Source: Adiantum capillus-veneris (Eukaryota; Streptophyta; Polypodiopsida; Polypodiales; Pteridaceae). Taken from it: 64,000 bases of DNA. The notes under the pieces were generated by a model. The model saw only the letters and a list, made by a program, of their open reading frames with translations. It was not told where the DNA came from and ran no database searches. Below are positions 56,674 through 64,000 of this stretch, piece by piece. The translations under genes were made by a program, and so were the position numbers. The stretch covers positions 38,078,058 through 38,142,057 of the forward strand of contig CM043946.1 in assembly GCA_014529385.2 (NCBI GenBank). The letters run 5' to 3'. Position 1 is the stretch's first letter. Every line of letters begins with the position of its first letter.

Positions 56674-58060
56674 CATACTCCCACTTAAAGATGATATGCC
56701 GATAAGGGGACCTACCAGTATAATCCCTACCAATAAATACAAGGTGAGAGGAAATTGTCGACTCTCAGCCTACGCCCACTGCCTCTCTCTCAAAATACGC
56801 ATGCATCTATATCAGGTCCAGTGTAAAGTGCGCAACTTTGTCGGAATCCACATGCTTATCCTTCAGGTATCTATGTATAACTTGCAAAGCTCCATGATGC
56901 TCAATGCCCATGTCAGTCACTGCCTCACCAACAATACCAACCGGAAAGGCTGGTATGAAGCTACAATGTGGGGTCTTGATTGTACCACGTCATACATGAG
57001 ATTCCCAAAGGCTAAAGACAACTGTGTAATCTTTATCAACCTATTCATGGCAATGCTATCTGCATTATGTGCATCACCAAGAGTAGTCTTATATGGCTGT
57101 CCCGTCTCCTCTGACTCCATAGGAACTCTAAACACATATCCTGGCATAAGCATGTCAGCCTCGTGCATGAGCATATCGAAGAAATCCATGTCTGTCATCT
57201 TAGACTCACCCTGATGTGACTCACTAGAGCTAGACCGCTCTACATCTGAATCCACATACATATTCTGCACAGTGTCACAATGAATCTCTCTGGAAATAGG
57301 ACTATCTGCCAACTCCTGCTCTCCACCCATCTGCAAAGGCACAGACTCATCCTATTGTGTCTCACTAGAGCATAGCCACTCTACATCTCATTCCACAGAA
57401 ATCTGCACAACATCTGCGAAAGACACATGTCTGGTCTCCCACCTACTACACGACTGTAGGATAACTGAGACTTTACTATCTCGTACATCAAAAACGTGCA
57501 CTGGGTAAAGTAGGCCGCTATGGGCTCCTCTAGCTATCACAAGAGATCCCAACTGCATCTGGAAAGACCGCTCTATGAGTGAGACCTAACAACCACTAGC
57601 TGGTAGGTGTCCTGCTGAAATGATACTCTGTCTCATCTCAAGAATAAACCGCACATGGAGAAGTGTAAGGGATGCGCCACTAGGCAAAGACAAGCATACG
57701 TCTTTGACTCCCTAAATCTCATAAGCTAATCCGTCAGCAATCTGCACATTGCCAAAACTCGCACTAGAAAAACTACTAAACCACTCACAATGACATGTGA
57801 CATGGAAGAGCGCATTGCCATCTAGCAACCAACCAGAAGACTGTGTGCCATTCAAGGAATGAAGGTAGAAAAGAGGTATCCCATAAGCAAGTGACATGTC
57901 CGTCACCGGCATAAGCATGCTCTGTAACTGTCTCTCTAACCTGTGTCACAATCACGTCTACATCGCGTAATGATCTCCTACACTACCTCATAGGACGGAA
58001 GCAACACCGTTGAATGTGCCCAGTATGTCCGCAATGCCAACATCTGAAAGATCATAGAGA
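56674..58060 (-). pseudogene. copia-4b: copia remnant with zinc knuckle and protease region
   Basis: The minus strand has a good CCHC knuckle (CWHCGHTGHIQRCC, near 58040), then WLLDGNALFHVTCHCEWFSS and IADGLAYEI (protease region, 57918-57712). An RNase H/RT-end-like piece (FGNLMYDVVQSRPHI) lies near 57010. At 56674-56690 TACTCCCACTTAAAG is a polypurine tract on the coding strand, next to CCCCAACA, the probable edge of a 3' LTR lying to the left. Integrase and most of RT are missing between these pieces. Confidence 0.65.
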
Positions 58061-59609
58061 TCAAGAACTCCGTCTTACATGAGTCATAGTGACCATAGAC
58101 TCACAAGCGTCATACATAGCGTCAAAACCCCTGAATGTCATAAAAGACATAAATGCAAATGTGCCAATGTGGGAGTAAACATTGAACACAAGAATAGAGA
58201 ATCAATGTCTCAATGTAAAGAGTGCAAATGCATCCACAAAAGGTATGGCAAACTAACCATTTTACAGAATCTCCCCAGTAAAATGAGTGAAAGCTCAACT
58301 CAAATCTCAAACCATAAAGAGCATGTAGAAATGACAAAGTGGGACTGAACTTGTTATATTTAATGGTCTATAAAGCTTGTAAATAGCAGAAAATAACTTA
58401 ACATAGTGAGCATTTCATTAAGAGCAAGTTTCTAATGAGCATAAAAGAGTGCTTGGTTGGAGATAGCAACATTAGCATAACACCTAACTAGTTTGGCATA
58501 ACATTACTTGAAAGAGGGAGAGAAATAGAACAATTGACAACTATTGAGGACCGGATTTACAGGGACCGGTCCCCCCTCCATTAGGCATTTGTATTATAGC
58601 TTCTCCCATTAAGAGAGACTTTTTACAATGCAATTCTTTGTGTTCCTTGGTAAAAACTTGTTGGTGCTGTGAAGATGGAAGCTTCATGCACCAAACTTAC
58701 ATATGATAACACATAACATCAATTCCTCATTCGTCTCAGACCTAAGACCTCACACACCTTCGAAGATGCTGAGAGCTAGCGGGGTATGAGAGCATATCTA
58801 GAGGAAGAAGGAGTATTCTTACGAGAAGGAAGTATTTCCTAACTTAATTACTCTTGTAGCTTAGCTTAGCTTAGTAATTAATTAGATAATAGAGGAGACA
58901 AGCATGTCATTGAAGCTTGGATCTTGGTTGGATTTTCATTCCATATCCAAGAGTTGTTGGTGTAGGCCTCCATTCTCCAATCTTGGAGAAGAAGATGAGC
59001 TTTCCATTAAAGCTTGGAGAAGGAGATTAATTTCTTGCTCTAGACATATGTTGTATGAGTGTGTGTGGAATTATGCCTTTACAAATCAGCCCCCTCTCTC
59101 ATCTTGGTCGATTCCTCTTGCAATTTACTCATGATGGCTCCCTATTGGCCCTTGAAAAGCTTAGACAATAGCATTTGAGCAAGCTTTTTACTCATGCTGG
59201 CTTCCTATTGGCCGATGAAAAGATTAGCCAATAGCATTTGACAGGCCCACTCGAGAGACTTGTGACAAGTGTCCACCCCTTTCCTCTTTTGTAAAAGTTT
59301 GGATAATTAATTTAATTATCTAAATTGTTATTGGACCTTTTAGTCTTCTAGCCAATAGGAATTAAGAAAATTTGTGGGCTGCTTATTTCTCATTGGACCT
59401 TTTGACTGTCCAATACTCTTTTTGGGAGATTAATTCTCATAGGTTCTTTTATCAAGCATTTCTAAAGTAAGAAATTGAATTTACACTAGCTCAATCCTCA
59501 TCGTTCCACCTCTTTGTCAATCCAATAGGATTCAGGCAAGAATTGGGGGTTTCTTTGCATGCCTGGCATGTGTCCTATTTACTTTGTGGAAAGGGTAAGC
59601 TTAGGTGTA

Positions 59610-59680
<71 letters not shown>

Positions 59681-60419
59681 TGTGTCTAGTCACTTCACAA
59701 GATTTGTCATTTTTCCAGCTCGCCCTCTAATCTCTCCTCTAGCTATTTGGACTTTCGTACACACACAAAGCATCCAGTTCCATTAACATTTGACCATTGG
59801 ACTTACACTTGGAAATTTTGGAACTTAACCTTTTGGAAGTCTTAATGGGATGAACCATAAGGCCTTTGGAGCCCATTCATTGCACATTGCACATTTCACA
59901 TTGCTCTTCTACAGATGGTGCCCCTTTGGATCCCTATTGTGGGCCCCCTAGTGTGACCAATCTTCTAGCCTTACTAATAATCTAGTTTTTTCTCCCTTGG
60001 TACTTCTCCATATTCAATGATCAGTTTAACATGAGAAAATCATTTAGGAGAATCACATATTAGTTATTATGACATTACCTCTTTGTTGAAATCATAGTCG
60101 TCCTCGACTATGAGGTAGAGATGATAAAGCATAGTCATTAGTCCTTTGCTTAGCATGTATAGGATCCTTATTTACCCTACGACATTGTTCACGATGGATG
60201 ACTAATCCATTTGGTGCTTGAGAGCCGAAGCTGCTGCAAGCATGTCTACGCATTATTCCTATCAATCTTCCATAGTAGAGTGACAAGCTCTACTTGGTGT
60301 TTGGAAGACGTCGTCTCCGCAAACTTGATCCTAAGCATGCAAACTTCTTAACATTTGTGCACAATAAAGAAAAAAAGAGAGACTTATAAGACAAAAACAT
60401 TGATCATTTAAAACATATT
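58061..60419. other. Unassigned DNA including probable gypsy LTR
   Basis: No coding motif recognised. Contents include GACCGGATTTACAGGGACCGGTCC near 58550 (a GACCGG repeat), a ~63-bp imperfect tandem duplication (about 59123-59250, CTCATG(A/C)TGGCT(C/T)CCTATTGGCC) and the GT array. The 3' LTR of the chromodomain gypsy element should lie here but cannot be bounded without its partner. Confidence 0.45.
59612..59685. repeat. (GT)n microsatellite
   Basis: About 35 GT units with a single TGTATG interruption near the end. Confidence 0.95.
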
Positions 60420-63400
60420 TACATTTTCTTACTCTAGGGAATCATTGTAAGCATTGACAAGGTTTAGGTTATCCTTTAATTGTATGCCTTGCATCCATTT
60501 AGCATCTTCAAAAGGATAATTATTAAACTTAATAAGATATCACCGGATAATCTTACCACCTCTCAATACCTTGTCTTTGTGTTGGAGAATGGACTCTGGT
60601 TGCTGTACCTCTTCTTGGTCTTCAATCTCCGGTGGGTCTTCTATGGTTTCTTCTTGGGGTGGCTCTCCTTGGTAAGGCTTTAACAGGCTCACATGGAAAG
60701 CATTGTGTATGAGCCAGTGGTTGGGCAACTTGAGATGATAAGCCGTCTCATTGATTGGCTTAAGAGTCTGAAAGGTTCCATAGTACCTTTTTGCTAGTTT
60801 AGCATAGTATTTTTGGTGTCGCGTAGGATTCTTGCCCGTCGTGTGTCTTAATCGAGCCTTGGGAAGTTTAAGAAAGACCCCAATCATTTTCTTTAAACAT
60901 CAGGTTTCTTCTGTGCTTGTTAGCAGCAGCCTTTTGCCTTTGCTGTGAGATTCTTTAATCTTTTGGAAAGATTCTTGTAGGTCGCGGCTATATTCATCTA
61001 CAGCGAAGATCTTCCCATGTACCTTAACACTAGAATGGTAACCTAACAGGACATAAAAGTGTCCTTTCAGGGTTTTGGGAAAAATTTCCAAAACCATAGT
61101 AGATCCACTCATTTTGAAAAATCCTTTCATGAGCTTATAGTTCAATAACTACTACATATGGAAAAAATGAGAAACTTGTAATTTTTCTCATCCCTTGGTC
61201 ACTACAAGCCTCCAAAGTTGATGGACCAGTGCATTTTGCCCAAAACAACAATTTCTTACGGTTGATTGCATATAAATAAGAGTGGAGATTTTTGTAGGAC
61301 ATGAGATAAAATTCCCCGTTAACTTCAATGGGTTGGTGACCAAAACATATGGTTGCTTTTAACTCACTAATTTGTTTTTGGGAAAACAAAATAGGTACAA
61401 AAAAGTTGCATTTTTGCCATTCTGCGGACCTATCATCAAAGTTTCTATAGTCTCGCTCAATACAGATACTATATACATGTTTTCTTAGTTCCATTTGGGC
61501 CTCTGGATTTAAAAGGAGCCATGGAGCATGTCAAAGGATACTGGATCTCTTACAATTGGAACCTTGGGGGCAATGAAAAAGTACTAAATACAACAAACAT
61601 GAAAAAACTGGGTTTAGCATTATGACCTCTAGAAACCCATAGAAACTACTCAATATCTAGCCAAGTTTGTAGTCTATGATTAGATATGGTCACTACCTAC
61701 AAAATACACACACTTGGCCTAAGAAACTAGCAATATTGAGAAAGTTATACTTGCTACTCTAAAATGTATCGTATTCTTCAGCAATCAAAAAAATCAACCA
61801 TCATCATATACTATGCATATTAGGTCCCCCAAAACTCAAGGAAGATTAGCTTTATGTTATACATTACACTTACACAATCAAAATTGAATTTGGATATGAA
61901 GAAAGCCACCAAAAAAATCATAAAAGTGCTAATTTTGGCAAAAAAACAAGATTATGCAATTCTTGTTAATTGGTCATAACTTTCAATTTTAACACTCAGC
62001 TCTCCTTACAAGCATCAAAACCTCTAGCCATCTAAACCTCACAAACATGAAGTTTAGAGTGGTATAGTTGCCAAAAATTGAAAAAAAGCCAAAAACAGGA
62101 CCCGTTTTTTCACACAGTTTAGGTTCAAAAATGTTGAGCAAGAGTAAGGTTAATGGTGAGATCGATACTCAAAAAAAAATGCTAAGTTTTTTTCAGCTCA
62201 TAAGGCAACTTTGTGGATATATAGCACCTAGAAATTCATTTTCATACTCTTCAAATAATTCAAGGAAAATGGTAACTTAACAGGACACAAAAGTGTCCAA
62301 GGACATAAAAGTGTCCTGTTACCATTCTAGTGTTAAGTAGTAGGGGACTTTTTGATCTTCCCTCAATCACCTCAAAATGTGCTTTTCTCGTGGATTTATG
62401 TATTGTGTTATTGTAAGCATACTCCACTAAAGGTAAGTACTTCTCCCATTGGGATCTTTGACCATTCGTTTGCAGATGATAGGCCAAAGAGAAATTTAGC
62501 CTTGTACCTAAATTCTCAAAGAGACCCTTCCAAAACTTGCTTGTCATTCTAGGATCTCTATCGGACACTATTGACATTGGCAAGCCGTGGTACTTAAAGA
62601 TTTCTGATATAAAGAGGGTTGCCATTTGATGGGCCTTAATAATCTTTTTGAGAGGTATGAAATGCGCTTGTTTGCTGAACTTGTCTACTATTTTCCATAT
62701 TCCCATATTCCTATCAATAGACTTAGGAAATCCAAAGATAAAATCCATGGATATGCTCTCCCAGGGTGAACTAGGGATTGGCAAAGGTTGAATTAGCAAA
62801 CCAAGTTGCTTCCCTCTATCAAACTTTGTCTTTTGGCAAACCACACATTTTGAAACATACTCTTGTATGTTCGCTTTCATGGTAGGCCAATAGATGTACA
62901 TTTCTATCCCTCTTAGGGTAGCTTGAATCCCTCTATGCCCCGCATATGGAGGAGCATGATATTCATACATTACTTTCGCACGTAGTGAGCTAGTAACGCA
63001 TAGCCTATTACCATAGACAAGATAACCATCTTGTAGGGTAAATGGTTCCTCCTTTTTCCCTAGTGCAAGGGCTGACCTCACATCTTTAAAATTGGAATCG
63101 ATAGCATACTCATCTATCATAGAAGATAGATCATTGTGAGTTGCTATGGAGACCCCATTCACTCTCGATCGTCTTGAGAGTGCATCAGCTACTTGATTAT
63201 GCTTGCCAGCAATGTGAGCAATATGAAAAAAAAATTGAGAAAGGAAATTTTCCCACCTCATTTGTTTGCCGGAGATCTTGGTCTGCGTCATGAAGTACTT
63301 GAGGCTTTGGTGATCCGTTCGCAGAATGAAAGGAGTCCCAAATAAGTAGTGCTTCCACGTGTCTAAGGCATGTAGAAGTGCGAGGAGTTCCTTTTCATAT

Positions 63401-63992
63401 ATGCCTAGAGCTTGCTCAACTGGGTCGATCCTTCGACTTTCATATGCTATGGTGTGCCCTTCTTGGAGCAGCACGACTCCAAGGCAATCACCACAAGGGT
63501 CGCATTGGACATCAAATGGCTTTGAGAGATCCGGTAGTGTAAGCATAGGTTGAGAGATAAGATTCTCTTGAAGATTTTCAAAAGCAGTGTTCTCCTTGGT
63601 AGTCCATGCATACTTAACGTCTTTTTTGTTAGGTCATGCAATGGTCTTGCTATGAGTGAGAATTTTTCTATGAAGCATCTATAGTATGCACACATACCTA
63701 TAAAGCTTCTTAATTCATGCAGATTCTTTGGGTTAGGCCATGATTTTATTAATTCTAACTTTGATGGATCCATTTGGATGCCATCTTTAGATATAATATG
63801 ACCTAAATACTGAATCTCATGTAAGAAAAAATCACTTTTCTTTTGATTTATGTAAATCTTATTCTCTCGCAAAACTTGAAAAATTACTTGGAGGTGCTGT
63901 TTGTGTTCGTCCAAGGAATTGGAGTAGATGATTATATCATCAAAGAACACTCCAATGTAACTGCGGTGAGGCCTAAAGATCTTCTCCATCAT
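60420..63992 (-). mobile_element. Chromodomain Ty3/gypsy element (chromovirus), 3' half, split by another transposon
   Basis: Minus-strand pol domains run from RT at the window edge through RNase H and integrase to a chromodomain-like tail. The element continues beyond 63992. A 1,305-bp DNA element (61028-62332) sits within integrase. Outside that insertion, pol decay is modest. Confidence 0.9.
60420..63992 (-). pseudogene. Chromovirus pol (RT, RNase H, integrase, chromodomain)
   Basis: RT is partial, with FFDDIIIYSNS near 63920 and YLGHIISKDGIQMDPSK. RNase H has DVQCDPCGDCLGVVLLQEG, YEKELLALLHALDTWKHYL and LRTDHQSLKY. Integrase has the zinc region (HAPPYAGHRGIQATL...CVVCQKTK), DFIFGFPKS, SDRDPRMTSKFW and a C-terminus with YYGTFQTLKPINETAYHL and WLIHNAFHVSLLKPY. 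A chromodomain-like end (YLIKFNNYPFEDAKW) follows an in-frame TGA near 60540. A frameshift lies near 63630. Chromodomains steer insertion to marked chromatin. The insertion interrupts the text between GRSKSPLLL and KVHGKIFAVDEYSRD. Confidence 0.9.
61028..62332. mobile_element. TTAA-flanked DNA element with palindromic ends
   Basis: TTAA occurs immediately outside both ends (61024-61027, 62333-62336). The first and last 15 bp are perfect inverted repeats (CACTAGAATGGTAAC). Removing the element plus one TTAA leaves the host integrase reading frame continuous. The left end continues into GGACATAAAAGTGTCC, a near-palindrome. The right end carries two such palindromes, so the outer repeat also appears in direct orientation at about 62268-62300. 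TTAA suggests piggyBac-type integration, but TA with termini ACACTAG would fit equally well (Tc1/mariner). No transposase was recognised. The largest frame (61135-61494, minus, 119 residues) resembles nothing I know. Confidence 0.85.
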
Positions 63993-64000
63993 GTCGTTGG

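Overview
This window looks like nuclear DNA from a repeat-rich land plant. It holds Ty1/copia and Ty3/gypsy LTR retrotransposons, CACTA (En/Spm-type) DNA transposons with plant-style split transposase genes, and broken pieces of plant gene families (CYP78A-type cytochrome P450, wall-associated/LRK10-like receptor ectodomain, heavy-metal-associated HIPP). Long CT, CA and GT microsatellites are common. The species cannot be fixed from the sequence. I see no intact cellular gene, no rRNA or tRNA gene, and no prokaryotic feature; almost everything recognisable is mobile or pseudogenic.

Layout. 1-2230: unassigned DNA with small repeats. 2231-7071: a minus-oriented CACTA element (CACTA-1) that lacks its 3' part and has an internal deletion. 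8518-14786: a receptor-ectodomain pseudogene followed by a decayed minus-oriented copia element (copia-3). 16697-18688: a tandem pair of ~1 kb units, each with a CYP78A fragment. 18800-40560: a second copy of the receptor pseudogene plus copia-3 LTR, split by a 20.2 kb nest. The outer shell of the nest is a non-coding LTR element (copia-1, LARD-like; LTRs 19521-20001 and 39227-39717, target duplication TCTCC/TCCCC). Inside it sit a complete CACTA element (CACTA-2, 20032-27990, TSD TTG) and a nearly intact minus-oriented copia element (copia-2, 32014-38952, TSD TATGT). The 5' LTR of copia-2 in turn carries a LINE-like ORF1 insertion. The first copy of the duplicated segment (around 9213) preserves the empty target site of the outer element.

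40561-43044+: a decayed minus-oriented gypsy-like 5' region with a tRNA-Asp-type primer site. 45015-45625: a miniature LTR element (TRIM) abutting a decayed plus-oriented gypsy element with two RNase H domains (45627 to about 52120), whose LTRs carry very long CT arrays. 52282-52747: a Tourist-like MITE with TAA target duplications. 54430-58060: two decayed minus-oriented copia pieces. 60420-63992: the 3' half of a minus-oriented chromodomain gypsy element whose integrase is split by a 1.3 kb element (61028-62332) with 15-bp perfect terminal inverted repeats and TTAA on both sides.

The observations I rate highest are the TTAA-flanked element with palindromic ends, the HIPP fragment carried by both CACTA copies, and the nest that can be reconstructed because its empty site survives in the same window. 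Identities rest on motif reading by eye; no database search was possible.
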